A stretch of 64,000 bases of DNA from NCBI GenBank assembly GCA_037176705.1, contig CM073907.1, positions 10,075,001-10,139,000 of the forward strand, given 5' to 3'. The notes under the pieces are model-generated. The model was given only the letters and a program-made list of their open reading frames with translations. It was not told the DNA's origin and did not search any database. Source of the stretch: Molossus alvarezi (Eukaryota; Chordata; Mammalia; Chiroptera; Molossidae). Below are positions 11,682 through 23,184 of the stretch, piece after piece (the stretch's first letter is position 1; every line of letters begins with the position of its first letter). Made by a program: the position numbers and the translations under genes.

Positions 11682-11889
11682 TGATCATTTTATTTTTTTC
11701 TTTATTGATTTGAGAGAGAGAGGAAGGGAGAGAAAGATAGAAACATCGATGAGAGAGAACATCGATTGGTGCCTCTTGCACGCCCCCCACTGGGGATCAG
11801 GCCCACAACCTGGGCATGTGCCCTGACCAGGAATCGAACTCGCGACCTCTTGGTGCATGGGTCGATGCACTGAGCCACACCGGCCAGGT
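11682..11889 (-). mobile_element. Ves SINE, Ves-B
   Basis: Antisense copy from ctttattgatttgagagaga to actgagccacaccggccagg, with a small internal deletion near its 5' end. TSD gacattgtgatatt (11668-11681) and gacattatgacatt (11890-11903), two mismatches. Confidence 0.92.
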
Positions 11890-11903
11890 GACATTATGAC
11901 ATT

Positions 11904-12135
11904 AAAAAAATTATTTTTATTAAATTCATTGGGGTGACATTGGTTAATAAAATTCTATAGGTTTCAGGTGGACGATTCTATAATACATCACCTGTATATT
12001 ACACTGGGTGTTCACCACCCAAAGCCAAATCTCCTTCCATCGCTATTTATCCCCCCTATACCCTCTTCCACCTCCCCACACCCCTTTCCCTCTGGTAATC
12101 ACCATACTGTTGCCTGTGTCTACCATTTTGATATT
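11904..12135 (-). mobile_element. L1 3' end (antisense)
   Basis: Antisense version of the L1 3' UTR at 1214: attggggtgacattggttaa, then ctataggtttcaggtgga, then ctggtaatcaccatactgtt. Severely 5'-truncated, with no coding part. Confidence 0.75.
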
Positions 12136-13225
12136 TTATGTACTGAAAATAGTTGACCTATATCCTTTCTCAACCTACCTAAATTATCAGCACATCAAGG
12201 ACAGAAAGCTCAGAATTCTGCTCATGTTTTGTTGTTAACTTGTTTGTTTCTCTACATCATGATGTTTGAAATGCTTTTGCAGTAACTTTCATGTTCTTTC
12301 AATCTAGAAATAAATCAGGAGAATGTGAAGGTCACAAAACCACATTCTCTTTATTTTGCCTATTTGCATTCATCAATTTATCTTTCCTCCCATCTGCTAG
12401 CCAAGAGTGGTCCGGGCAGTTTGTAGTGTAGTGGGAGTCATTCATGTCAAATAGACTGGTTCAGATCCAACCGAGGTCCCGAGAACAGTTTTTGATACTT
12501 AAAACCATAAGTCTTTACTTGGAATTTATTGCATATGCATTAGTGACTTTCTCTGAAAAAAAAAAAAAGAAAAAGAAAAGAAACACATATGTGCATGTTA
12601 AGATAAAAGCTAGATCACAGTTATCCATCCTATGGGAACCTGTCTCCCGATCCACAAATCAAAATGCTGACAAAGGTCTCCATGCCATTGCTGAGTGTCA
12701 AAGGATGTATGCGAAATAGAGGTTACGTAATGAAATGCTGCAACTTCAGAACAGTATGGTAACTAAGAGCTGAGGGATAACTGGAATCAGAGCTGCCCCG
12801 AAAAACAACCCAAAGCAGATGACCCTCCTTGCTGATGCATTTTGTTGAGGAAATGGAGACCTCCATCATGGGCATGATCCAGACGCTAAGACTCTTGATG
12901 GGAAAATAGCTTACTCTGGGGTCATCCTGCCCATGGTGCAATTCGGCGGGTATACAGGCAGGGCTGGCATTCAGCAGTGTGCGCCAGTGTGGTTGAAACA
13001 ATGGGCGAGCTCCATCTGTACTGACTGTGTGCCCACACCTATCAGTTGCTAAATATATTTATAATTCATTCTCTCTCTCCCTCTTCCTTTATCTCCTTCT
13101 CTCCTCCTCACAAAAGTGAGTGTTTTATTGTAAAGAACTGATTTTTCCTAAAGGGAATGGCATGCATTCCAAAGGGAAGATTAAGACTGTATATTTTTGC
13201 ACAATAAGTTTTTCTATATATTATG
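12136..13225. other. Unique sequence, no gene
   Basis: An A-run at about 12557-12570 and a CT-rich stretch near 13068-13110. No gene seen. Confidence 0.55.
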
Positions 13226-13363
13226 TATATAGTATGTGTATACATAAGTATATGTCATGCATGTCTATGCAGACTCTCTAGAGCTTATGCATGTTATATA
13301 GTATGTGTATACATATGTGTATGTCATGTATGTCTATATAGACTCTCTAGACCTTATACATAT
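13226..13363. repeat. Two-copy 69-bp tandem duplication
   Basis: tatatagtatgtgtatacat starts at 13226 and again at 13295. Both copies contain gactctctag near their ends. The copies differ by several substitutions, so the duplication is not recent. Further TA/CA-rich sequence follows to about 13400. Confidence 0.85.
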
Positions 13364-13520
13364 ACATATGTAACATGCATATATGCAAATACACATACAT
13401 ACAATAGGTATAAAACACAGAAGGAGCATGGTGAGTTGCTGTGCAAAAATATATGGTCTTGCCTCCCTTGTGTGGTGCATTCCCTCTAGTGAAAATCTGT
13501 GCTCTAAAATACAGCTCACT

Positions 13521-13789
13521 GCCCTGGCCGGTTTGGCTCAGTGGTTGGAGCATCGGCCTGTGGTCTAGAGAGACCCGGGTTCGGTTCCCGCTAAGGGCGT
13601 GTACCTTGGTTGCAGTTTGTCCCCGGCCCTGGTTGGTTGTGCGGGTGGCAGCCACTCGATGTGTCCCTTTCCCGTCGATGTTTCTCTCTCTCTCTCTCTC
13701 TCTTCCTCTCTCTCCCTCCCACTCTATCTGTACAAAAAATGGGAAAATGTCCTCGGGTGAGGATTAAATAAATAAATAAATAAATAAAT
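13521..13789 (+). mobile_element. Ves SINE, Ves-A
   Basis: Full-length copy whose tail has grown into (AAAT)n. Perfect 14-bp TSD aaaatacagctcac at 13506-13519 and 13790-13803, so a fairly young insertion. Confidence 0.96.
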
Positions 13790-13803
13790 AAAATACAGCT
13801 CAC

Positions 13804-14329
13804 CTTTGCTGCTATGCATAAGTGTGTCAATAACAATGACACAAGCCCATCACAGCAGAAGATAGACTTCTGCACACCTTACATCCCCTGTGCCAACTTG
13901 CACATCTGTGACTTGGCTCAGGGAGATCCCCAGTCATTGATCCGGATGCTGGGTTTTGTACTGAGCCAGAGAATGGAGAGTTAAAGGCACTGAATGGGAA
14001 GCTTCCCAATGCCCATGTAGATGCCACAAAAGATACCATCAGACATGAGAGGAAGTGATGAGGATTAGCAGGTGTCAGCTTGAGACTCAGATCGAGCTGA
14101 GTGTGGGTCTCAGTCCACCAGGGCACACACCCCCTTGACCCACGTGATGTGCTCACCATACGCCTCCTGCTTTTACTCCCCTGGTTTCTAGTACACAGAC
14201 TCTCCTGCTTCTAACTAGGACTAGACAACATCAAATGCTTCCCATTCTTGTCAAACCCGCAGCTCATTCCTGTGCCTCTAGTTCACTTCCGTGGGAAGAA
14301 ATATCTTCTTTGAACACACTCCAACTCGT
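13804..14329. other. Unique sequence, no gene
   Basis: A 110-codon minus-strand frame here has no recognisable domain. No repeat identified. Confidence 0.5.
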
Positions 14330-14775
14330 TCCCATTCTTTGCTTAATGGATGTGATGTTGTTTGCAAGTTTATGGTTTTATAAGTGATGCTTCTCTGAAC
14401 ATTCTTTCTATGCCTTCTGGTGCATGCTAAAGGATATATGTTGAGGAATGAAATTGCTAGGTGATAAAATACAGGTATCTTAACATTTCTTGGATACTGA
14501 TCAATTATTTTTCAAATAACTTAAGTAAAATCTCACCAGCAATGGGTAAGAGTTCCTTTGCTTTACATCCTTCCCAAGACTTGCTATTGTCACACTTACC
14601 CTTTTGGGAGTAAAAATGTTATCTCATTAATTATTTCACTCTATTTCCCTGATTATTCATGCGGCCGAAAATATTTTCTTAAATTCATTATTCACTTCTG
14701 TTTCCTCCTCTGTAAATTCATCGGTCAAATCTTCTGCCCAATTCTATATAAGGCTTTTGTTGTCTTTCCTCAAAG
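14330..14775 (-). mobile_element. Old L1 ORF2 fragment (antisense)
   Basis: In reverse this reads as the end of ORF2. Landmarks are aatgaaattgctaggtgata, atctcaccagcaatgggtaa, then gactatttccctgattatt-like sequence near 14640 and aaatcttctgcccaattcta. Diverged and frameshifted, so dead. Confidence 0.75.
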
Positions 14776-15855
14776 ATCATTCCAACAGAAAATAATTGGA
14801 AAAGAGATCTCTTTCTTGAAGAGGACATAATATATCATGGGAATTTGGACTTGACCACTAGATACTTTTTATGCTTTGAATCAAACAAATAAAAAAGACT
14901 AAGGTCAAGTTCATCACTGGGCTTTACTGGTACTTGGAGTCTCTTGAGGTTAGAAATTGGGCATTGAGAAGGATTTCTCTCCTGCCAGTAGTTGTACTGG
15001 AGGGGGTGTCTTGATCATGGGGGTCTGGACAGCACCCCAACGCAGCCCGCATGTGTCCAGGGGACGCACCGGCAAGGGCCTGAGTCCAGCCTTACTCACT
15101 TTGACTTATGTCCCTGATTATGGGCTGACGCTGCTGCCCAGACCCTACTGGCTCTTCTGAGCAAATGTGTGCAGGTGGCCGGCAATTTCAAATACTCCTC
15201 TATAAATAAAGTTTATGGGAGGATTAAGTGATCACTTTGTCAGTCTTGAAAGGAGGAGATAGGACCCCTGAGCCTGAACACTCAAAGATCTGAGGGTTGC
15301 CCTTGGCATCTCCTTGTCCGTGAATACTCTCTTTTCTAGATCTGTCTGTGTCTCCGTACCTCCAGGGAATCCTGATATTTTTAAATATAAAATACACAGC
15401 CCATCAGCAGTGTAATGTATTAGATTATATAGAGCATAATAAAGCATTCATGTTTTCCTCCCTCAACAGATAGAAAACAGATGTGTTTCTGAAGGGGCTC
15501 AGAACGTGGAGGTGTAAGGGAGGGAAAATCGTGTTTTGCAGCCAAGAAAATGAAAGCACTGTCCTTTCAGACTGGGGTCAGGATGTGGGTATGGGCTCTC
15601 CCCCACACCTGCGTCAGGCCATTTTCAACCTAAAAGCAGGGAAAGTGAGCGGTCGAGTGTACGTTGTCTGTGCTTGACATCCATGGTCACACGGAGATGA
15701 GCGTACACGTAACTGATGATAATAATGAGGGAGAAACCTCCTCAACAGAGTGAAGGGTCCATCATATGGAGTGGAGTTGAAATGCTGAGGTCTCTTCTGT
15801 GGATTTCACACATCACACCGGAGTGGGAAATTGAATTAATATTTTAAAAAACTTG

Positions 15856-15882
15856 TCTTTATTGATTTCAGAGAGAGATCTC
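15856..15882 (-). mobile_element. Possible Ves-B 3'-end scrap
   Basis: tctttattgatttcagagag matches the antisense 3' end of Ves-B, but only about 25 bp is recognisable. Confidence 0.4.
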
Positions 15883-16009
15883 TGTTAATATACTTTACCA
15901 TGACTCTTGGTGCAGTAAAGTTGGATGATGGAATGAGTCAAAGGTTATGGAAGTATTTTGCAAATCTAAGCATGTAGTCAGTGATATGACTTACAGTATT
16001 GATTCTTAG

Positions 16010-16087
16010 AGAGAGAGGAGACGATAGGGAAGGAGAAGGAAGGAGGGGGGAGGGGAAAAGGGGGAGGGGAGGAGAGAAGAGGAGAGG
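16010..16087. repeat. Purine-rich tract with G-quadruplex motif
   Basis: Almost only A and G. At about 16045-16069 four runs of four or more G are separated by 1-4 bases, a match to the usual G-quadruplex pattern on the plus strand. Confidence 0.75.
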
Positions 16088-16154
16088 TTTTCTGGTTCAG
16101 CCTCTGTCAATCAATTAAAAATAAATTGCACAGAAAATCATTATTTTTGGTGCT

Positions 16155-16265
16155 CAGGGGGCATAGCCGGGTTTTCCAACCTTGGAACTATTGACATTTT
16201 GAGTTGGATAAATCTTTGTTGGGACGGTCCAGTGCACCACAGAACTTTAGCAGCATCCCTGGCAT
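16155..16265 (-). mobile_element. MER5A-like hAT-Charlie remnant
   Basis: ccaaccttggaactattgac, then attttgagttggataaatct and ttagcagcatccctggcatc match the reverse complement of MER5A, a non-autonomous hAT DNA transposon widespread in placental mammals. Both ends are worn. Confidence 0.72.
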
Positions 16266-16284
16266 CTCTGTTTCCCTGAGGCTT

Positions 16285-16606
16285 TTTTTGGTTTTGTTTT
16301 TTGTTGTTGTTGTTTTGTTTTAAGAGTCCACATGTAAGTGAGATCATATAGTGTTTGTCTTTCTTTGTCTGACTTATTTCACTTTGCATAATGTCATAAT
16401 GTCCTTAAGTTCTACCTACGTCGCACAATGGTGGGATTTCCTATTTTTTGTGGCTGAGTAGTACGCTATTATATAGATATACCACAGTCCCCCCCCCCCC
16501 CCGTTCATTCATTAATGGACACTTAGTGTGTTTCATGTCTTGGCTGTTACAAATAAAGCTGCTATGAACATGAGGGTGCAGATATCTCTTCAAGATAGTG
16601 ATTTTA
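16285..16606 (-). mobile_element. Old L1 ORF2 3' part (antisense), left piece
   Basis: Antisense L1: agtgagatcatatagtg, then gacttatttcactttgcata, then acaaataaagctgctatgaa. Includes a C14 run (16489-16502). It is interrupted after aagatagtgatttta by a younger L1 and a SINE. The rest of the old L1 resumes near 17627. Confidence 0.85.
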
Positions 16607-17350
16607 CATCAGAGAGATGCAAATCAAAACAACAATGAGGTATCACCTCACACCTGTCAGAATGGCCGCCATCAACAAATCATCAAACAACAAGTGTTGG
16701 CGAGGGTGTGGAGAAAAGGGGACTCTAGTACACTGTTGGTGGGAATGCAGACTGGTGCAGCCGCTATGGAAAACAATATGGTGTCACCTCAAAAAATTAA
16801 AAATTGATCTTCCATTTGACCCAGTGATCCCACTTCTAGGAATATACCCTACGAAGCATAAAACACCAATCAGAAAGAATATATGTACCCCCATCTTTGT
16901 AGTAGCACTATTTACAATTGCTAAGATCTGGAAACAGCCCAAGTGCCCATCAGTAGACGAATGGATTAAAAAGCTGTGGTACATATATACAATGGAGTAC
17001 TACGCAGCGGTAAGAAAGAAAGATCTCCTATCCTTTGAGACTACATGGAGGGACCTGGAAAGTATCATCCTAAGTGAAACAAGCCAAACAGAGAAAGACA
17101 AATTTCATATGATCTCACTGATTTCTGGAATATAATGAACATAACAGTTTGAGTACAATCCCCTAAGGAGTGGGGAGGTGAGAGAGGGATGAACAACAGA
17201 ATTTATATGCATGTATGCATGAACAGTGGACATGGACAACAATCGGGGGAAGGGGCAGGGAGGGAAGGGGGAGGGGGGAATCAGTGGGGGAAAAAAGGAG
17301 AATCATTTGTAACAAAAATTAATCAATAAAAAAAAAAAAAAAAAAAAAAA
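16607..17350 (+). mobile_element. Young 5'-truncated L1 with intact ORF2 C-terminus
   Basis: Sense L1 3' end. An unbroken 172-codon frame (16617-17135) encodes the ORF2 C-terminus, including the cysteine-rich segment [18 protein letters not shown], then LLGIYP and YTMEYYAA motifs. The 3' UTR follows with a G-rich stretch (about 17245-17290) and a 20-plus-base poly(A). TSD aagatagtgatttta at 16592-16606 and 17350-17364 is perfect. ORF1, the endonuclease and the reverse transcriptase domains are absent, so the copy cannot move by itself. The intact frame and TSD point to recent insertion. Confidence 0.95.
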
Positions 17351-17364
17351 AGATAGTGATTTTA

Positions 17365-17613
17365 GCCGTGGCTGATTTGGCTCAGCGGCTGGAGTGCCGC
17401 CCGTGGACCAGAGAGTCCCGGGTTCGGTTCCTGCTAAGGGCACACACCTCGGTTGCAATTTGTCCCTGGCCCCGGTTGAGGTCATGTGGGTGGCAACCAG
17501 TCGATGTGTCTTTCTCACATGGATGTTTCTCTCTCTTTTCCTCCCTCTCTTTCTCCTGCTATATCTGAGGATAAATGCAAAGATGTCCTCCGGTGAGGAT
17601 AAAAAATAAAAAA
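17365..17613 (+). mobile_element. Ves SINE, Ves-A, sharing the L1 target site
   Basis: Head gccgtggctgatttggctca to cggtgaggataaaaaa. The right flank agagagtgatttt (17614-17626) is a third, slightly changed copy of the target that flanks the young L1. The SINE and L1 therefore used the same spot. Confidence 0.93.
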
Positions 17614-17626
17614 AGAGAGTGATTTT

Positions 17627-17830
17627 GTTTCCCTCGGATATAGACCCAGCAGCGGGATTGCTGGACCATGTGGTAGTTCTATTTTGAATCTTTTCAGGAA
17701 CCTCCACACTTTTCCATAGCAGCTGCACCAATTTACCTTCCCATCAACGGCATTCAGGAGCTCCCTTCTCTCCACATCCTCACCAGCGTTTGTTACCTCG
17801 TCTATTTTTGGTGATAGCAAACACTCTTTA
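17627..17830 (-). mobile_element. Old L1 ORF2 3' part (antisense), right piece
   Basis: Continues the old antisense L1: gtttccctcggatatagacc, then tggtagttctattttgaatc, then catagcagctgcaccaattt. Joined to the left piece it gives a continuous L1 segment once both insertions are removed. Confidence 0.85.
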
Positions 17831-17994
17831 AAAAAAAAAAAAAATTAATCCCTTTGAATGCACTGGCAATTTTCATTATTCCACTTTTTCTTAATATGTC
17901 GTTATTCATATCGTTGTTGTAATATAAACAGCAATCAACAACACAAACTAAGACGGACGGGTGCCACTTAAGAGAGGTTTCAGATCCACGTGGT
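17831..17994. other. Short unique spacer
   Basis: No gene or repeat seen. Confidence 0.5.
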
Positions 17995-18007
17995 CTCACC
18001 ACCTTTT

Positions 18008-18211
18008 TTTCTTTTTCTAAAAATTTTTTTTCCTTTATTAATTTTTAGAGAGAGAGAAGGAGAGAGAGATAGAAACACCAATAAGAGAGAACATTGATCA
18101 GTCACCTCCTGCATGCCCCCCACAACCTGGGCATGTGCCCTGACTGGGAATCGAGCAGGTGACCTCTTGGTGCATGGGTCGACGCTCAACCACTGAGCCA
18201 CACCAGCCGGG
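18008..18211 (-). mobile_element. Ves SINE, Ves-B
   Basis: Antisense copy with a deletion in the middle (about 20 bp near cccccacaacctgggc). Imperfect TSD: ctcaccaccttttt (about 17995) and ctcagcacctccttt (18212). Confidence 0.9.
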
Positions 18212-18227
18212 CTCAGCACCTCCTTTG

Positions 18228-18764
18228 AACAGACAGGACTCTCAGGCCAGGAAGGAGGAAAGACTGGCCTTCAGAGCTTGTTTGAGGAGAGGTGGAGAGA
18301 GGGGGTCTCATCAGAGGAATCGTTCAGGATGTTGCCAAATACTGAAGACCCCGCTGGACCACAACGCAAGAGCTTTATGGAGTCCGTCTGGTTAGCCTGA
18401 GCTGGCTGGTGTCTCATGAAGACTGGACATCTCTGCAGCCGCAGCACGAGGACCACTGTCAGAGGCAGGGTGGCAGACCAGGAGCCCCTGGCTGTCAGCC
18501 TGCGAGACTGCCCTCGGGTGACACAGCAGCCCCAGCAGAGCTGATGTCCCCCACAAATACAGAAGTCTGAGCTTTTCCTAAGTAGCTTACAGTTCCTGCT
18601 CAGCAAGCTGAGCCCACCGCTGAGATGTTCCCCCTGCACCTTGAAAGAGACGCAGGAAGTTGACCCAAGGACTACAATGGTTTGGGGAATCCTCGGGCCA
18701 TAGAGAAGTCACTGATCCCTGCCACCATCGCTGCTGGGGAACCATGTCGGGGAAAGCAAGTGTG

Positions 18765-18804
<40 letters not shown>

Positions 18805-18852
18805 CAAAATCCACATTCAACACACAGTTTTTATACATATATATATATTTAA
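18228..18852. other. Unique sequence with (TG)n
   Basis: (TG)n of about 17 units at 18767-18800. A 122-codon minus-strand frame (18271-18639) has no recognisable domain. Confidence 0.55.
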
Positions 18853-19061
18853 TTTTTTTCTTTATTGATTTTAGAGAGAGAGGAAAGAAGAGGGAGAAAG
18901 AGACAGAAACACCAATGAGAGAGAACATCGACTGGCCGCCTCCTGCATGCCCCCCACTGGGGATCGGGCCCACAACCCGGGCATGTGCTCTGACCGGGAA
19001 TGGAACCGGCGACCTCTTGGTGCATGGGTCGCTGCTCAACCACTGAGCCACACTGGCTGGG
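18853..19061 (-). mobile_element. Ves SINE, Ves-B
   Basis: Antisense, near full length: ttctttattgattttagaga at the left, actgagccacactggctggg at the right. Flanks are TA-rich, so the TSD is uncertain. Confidence 0.93.
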
Positions 19062-22000
19062 GTACAATTATATTTTTAAAAAATATTCATTTCCTTGATT
19101 TAGGAAGGCAAATCTACGTGGAATTAGCGTGTCAACGTGAAAGCATTACTGGTTATAATTTATTTCCGAATGTTGAAAGTGCTGGGGGCAGGGAGGCACC
19201 CTGGGCCGACAATTTGCAGTTTGCTGTACCCGGTTAATGACCTTTTACATATGGACTCGAGCAGACTCCGTGGGTGCAATATATTTCCAGCGTCCCAGCG
19301 GGCCGGGCCTAATTGATATCATTAGAGCCCTGGTCCTTTCGCACGTGGCCTTGGAGATGGTGGTGTGACCAAGAAAGCTGCTTTTGATTTATTTTGCTTT
19401 TCTTCTTCATGCTTTACCCCTTTGCTTTCTTCCTTTCTCAAGTTCTGCTGAAAGGCCAGACCTGTGAAGCTTAAAAACCTACAATCCAACTGCAGGGCTG
19501 GAACGTTCTGGCTTGCAAATCCGTTTCTAAAGTCGGGACATCTAACGAGATGCCCTTGGCATGTCTAATGGGTAGCGAGGGAGTCTCTCTCTCTCTCTCT
19601 TTTTTTTTTTTAAAGAGGGAGTAGTCTATGTGTAAAACACACTGAAACATTTCAGTCAGTTCTCAGATGTTTCTTGTTCCCGTTAGAAGAAAAAGCATCT
19701 TCTTGATTCAACGGCAGCAAGAAAACTTGAGGTCTCCTAGTGACCTTATAAAACTTTTCTTTCTTCAGGATCAAGTTCTGTGTCCTCTTAGCTCGGATCC
19801 AAGTTTTCATCCTCAGCCTGAAGCTCACAATGGAACTCTTATAGCAGAAAAGTCCTGAGGTTGGGATTTTTTTTTTTTTAATTTAAGCTAAAACAATCCA
19901 ATAAATATGTTGAAACTGAACATGGTCAGTAAAGCTTATGTGTTGTCGATTATTTGCAAATCTCTCCATCTGTCAAGAAAAGAGATTCTGATTTCTAGTG
20001 GATTCGGGAAATAACCAACCTCCAGGTATACCAGTTATCAGAGCGCCTTCGATTCTGTAGTGACTTCATTCCTATCGACTGGATCAGCTTACAAGTATTA
20101 AATGCACCATTCTTGGATGCTTCATCAAAATGAAAATGTGAAAAGGATACCCTTCGTGGCATTTTCTTCTTGGGATGTTTTTCTGGTGGCATCTTCTATT
20201 TATCGAGTCCAGGATGGATACAGAATGCTTTCACGAGCTCTTCCCTAACTGTTGTTCAAACCCACGCAAGGTGTTCCGGGAGTTCCTGTGCTCTGGACAC
20301 GGAGACTGATTTTTAAAGAGATGACGTGTTTGCCTAAGTGCACATACGTGCAGTAGAACAGGGATGAGGGCCCATTCCCTACCATTCCCTAGCTCAGGGC
20401 TGTGACCACTGCCAAGAGCAGCCCAAATTCATGGTCTCGCCTGCAAAGCCTTGTGCATGCTGACTTCCAGGTCCAGCTTCCCCGGCCTGGGCTCCAGGTG
20501 ACGGCATGTTCTGCTAAATCAAATCTACTATGTCAAGTTTTACTTGTGTATTTACTTGCTCCCCCCTGCCCCTGCCCAAACCTTCTCTGACATTCTTCTC
20601 TCTGCCTGGAATATTCTTTTTAGTAGATTGATATTTATACTCTGGGGAAAAATAAGGTTTCATCCCCCTAGTTAGTAAACAGGGTTCTTTATTGTAAAAC
20701 CACTCAGAGCCATTAATATGTTCGTGTTGCCAATCTCCAAGAGACAAAGAGACTATGAAGCGTTTGCCGAACTTAAATAATCATGGGGGGTAAGTGATTT
20801 GCCCCAAAACATGCGATGACTCCACCATCTAAGCCTCCGGGTTCTCGGTCCAGGGCTCATGCCACCACCTTAGACTTACTCTTTGCTTTCTGTCCTTTGG
20901 TCAAAATATAGAACTATTTGGGAGTAAGGAAGTCACAGAAAGAAGCTGACATTGCAGAAGAATTGAGGTTGTATCAAGAAATCTAGTCTTCCCAGCATCT
21001 CCGTGCAGCTCACGATTGGAAATGAGAGCCTTCAGAAGCAGAGACGGTTTAAGAACGTATCTTCAACTTGGTAGCGACCTCCTCAAATGCAGGGGAGCTT
21101 CTGAACTCCTCCAAATCAGTAGCCATGGCCGGCTTTCATTTTATCAATGGATTGTTCCATATGAAATATCATCAATAAGATTAGAATAGAAGCAGACAAA
21201 CCCACACCGTGATCCTGCCGGAGCCGCTGTTAGGAAACATTTTTCTTTCACGCTACACATTTTAAAAGTGCCTCCTACATTTTAGAAATTGGCAGTCTGA
21301 CCGTGCTTGAATTTCAGGGAGAGCCAATAAATGGAAAAAGCTCTCATACGGCATGAGACTGCAGGGTAGGGACATGTCACCGCCAAAGCGGATGATCCTG
21401 ACACTTCTGAGTTCCTTGCCTGCAGACCTGGTCCATACTGTCCCTTTATGCAAATTAGCAAAAGAGCAATCCCTGCGCAGGGCAGACACAACCCCATCGC
21501 CAGGACAGCTCAACCCTATTCAGGGCTCAGGCTTGGTGAGCGGGACTCAGGCGTGTCCCAGCCCTCAGCTGTCCCCTTAGCTGGTGTCCTAAGGCAGTAA
21601 ACGCCCCGCCCAGACACACAGGAAGCTCTGGCTCTAGGCAACCCACCCCTCCTCCCCTTCTCTCTCCAGCCTCCTTCAAAATATGACGTGTGGTGGTCGG
21701 GTAGAGAACACCACACCACTAGGGCCCATTACCACCTAATATATTTTCATGGGCAGAGAGTGTTCTTCTACAGACGTTCCCCTTGGGTGCAGATCCTATA
21801 GCTGGGAATTGCCCCAAGGGCTTCCAGTTTCTTTGTTAGGATGCTACATCCTTCTCCACCCCATTCATCCCCTTCTCTGGAATTCTCCTCCTCACCAGCA
21901 GCCCCCCTACCCCGCCCCACCGTCCACGTGGCATGCGCACTCTGACCCTCACGACCAGCACATATGTAAGGCACAGAGCTCCTCAGCCAGACCGCGGATA

Positions 22001-22985
22001 CGTAAATCCCAGAGGCTGCATTGAATTACAGGGATCTCATTTCCCCCCTCCTCCTCCCCCCTCCCTCTCCAACCGAAAGAACCTGGATGTTCTTGGGAAA
22101 CCAGATGAAGGGGTTTGGTTAGCAGAGAGAGGATCCTCGTGCTGTGTCTTTGGGAAATCGAAGGGCTCAGGTGCAACCTTGCCTCTCTTCTAGGTCAAGC
22201 TCATTAGCGTTTCGGCTTTCAAAAAGTATTGTCCAGAAGGAATCAAAATGCAACACGGGTCTGTACATTCTGGGGCAGAGGATAGAGTATGAGGTGAGGT
22301 CAACCTGAGACTAAGTCATGGCTGAGTTATGAACTGCAGGAGCCCGGGTCGGCGAGTTCAGGCTGGAACTGTTTGCAATTCTGCAGAACGGGATTCACAG
22401 CGCCTCCTGCTGGCCACGCTGTGGGAGTAAGTGGACGCTGTCTCTTGGGAGGATGTTCCATATTCCTTCCCCGGCTTGCCGAGTCTCTCCCAGTCTCTGT
22501 TAGTATTTCTTCCTCTTTGACTTTCTCTCTTTCCAGCAATGATGCTTCCTTCCTTGGTTCTCTCCTTTTCTCCTCTTCTCTTTCTCATCTCTCAATTCCC
22601 ACCCCCCAAAAAGTGGTCTCTTTTTTCCACCTTGCTCTTTAAAGAGGATTTCCTTTGGTCGGATGATGCCCCAGCCTCTCCCCTCCTGTGAACAGAGGCA
22701 TTTTGATCAAGACAAAACCACCATGGGCTCCAACAAAGAGGTCACCTGGAGCCACTGTGGGTAGAACCAACCCCGAAAAGAGACTGCCCTTCCTGAAGAA
22801 CTTTCCCATTGAAAAGAATGTTTCTGGCCACCAAGACATCTTTCCAACTTAACCAGAGAAAACGAGAAGACTTGCCCCAGAATTCAGGGAGCATCAAACC
22901 TGCCATATTTCGCTTCAGCGTACGCCGAGAACAGTGAACTCTTCCCAGAAGGAGGCTTTTGTACCATTTCAAGAAAGACACCCTG
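19062..22985. other. 3.9-kb repeat-poor unique stretch, no gene
   Basis: The longest stretch in the window without a Ves or L1 insertion. 19200-19460 contains a CpG-bearing, cleanly unique segment (cagcgtcccagcgggccggg). (TC)nTn lies at about 19587-19612. A C-rich tract (about 22040-22072) is G-quadruplex-prone on the minus strand. Open frames stay below 100 codons and have no family resemblance. Confidence 0.55.
20775..20885 (-). mobile_element. MIR (antisense)
   Basis: ggtaagtgatttgccccaaa, then gcctccgggttctcggtcca, then gctcatgccaccacctta follow the antisense MIR core and head (aagtgacttgcccaaggtcac type). Confidence 0.55.
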
Positions 22986-23184
22986 GGCCCTGGCCAGGTA
23001 GCTCAGTTGGTGAGAGCATCATCCCAATACTCCCAGGTTGCAGGTTCGATCCCCAGTCGGAACACATACAAGAATCAACCAATGAATGCATAAATAAGTA
23101 GAACAACAAATCAATGTTTCTCTCTCTCTCTCTTTCTTTCTCTCTCACTTCCTCTCTCTAAAATCAATCAATAAAAACAAATAG
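22986..23184 (+). mobile_element. Ves SINE, Ves-C
   Basis: gggccctggccaggtagctc head with caggttgcaggttcgatccc, then acatacaagaatcaaccaat and the CT-rich tail ending in aaatcaatcaataaaa. A different Ves branch from A and B. Only a weak TSD is visible. Confidence 0.9.

Larger units (their letters stand above)
14776..16154. other. Unique sequence, no gene
   Basis: Ends with a purine-rich tract (16010-16087). A small Ves-like 3' fragment lies near 15856. Confidence 0.5.

Noticed and set aside
16617..17135. Host protein gene of 172 codons
   Set aside because: Clearly the L1 ORF2 C-terminus with poly(A) and TSD.
18271..18639. 122-codon minus-strand frame
   Set aside because: No domain, no similarity recognised, no supporting signals.
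19995..20192. Lys/Arg-rich 65-codon minus-strand frame that might be a gene remnant
   Set aside because: Too short, no matching family, no intron-less retrocopy features such as a poly(A) or TSD.
19062..22985. SINE-free stretch as evidence of strong constraint
   Set aside because: At about 0.6 SINEs per kb a 3.9-kb gap is not very unlikely by chance; conservation data would be needed.
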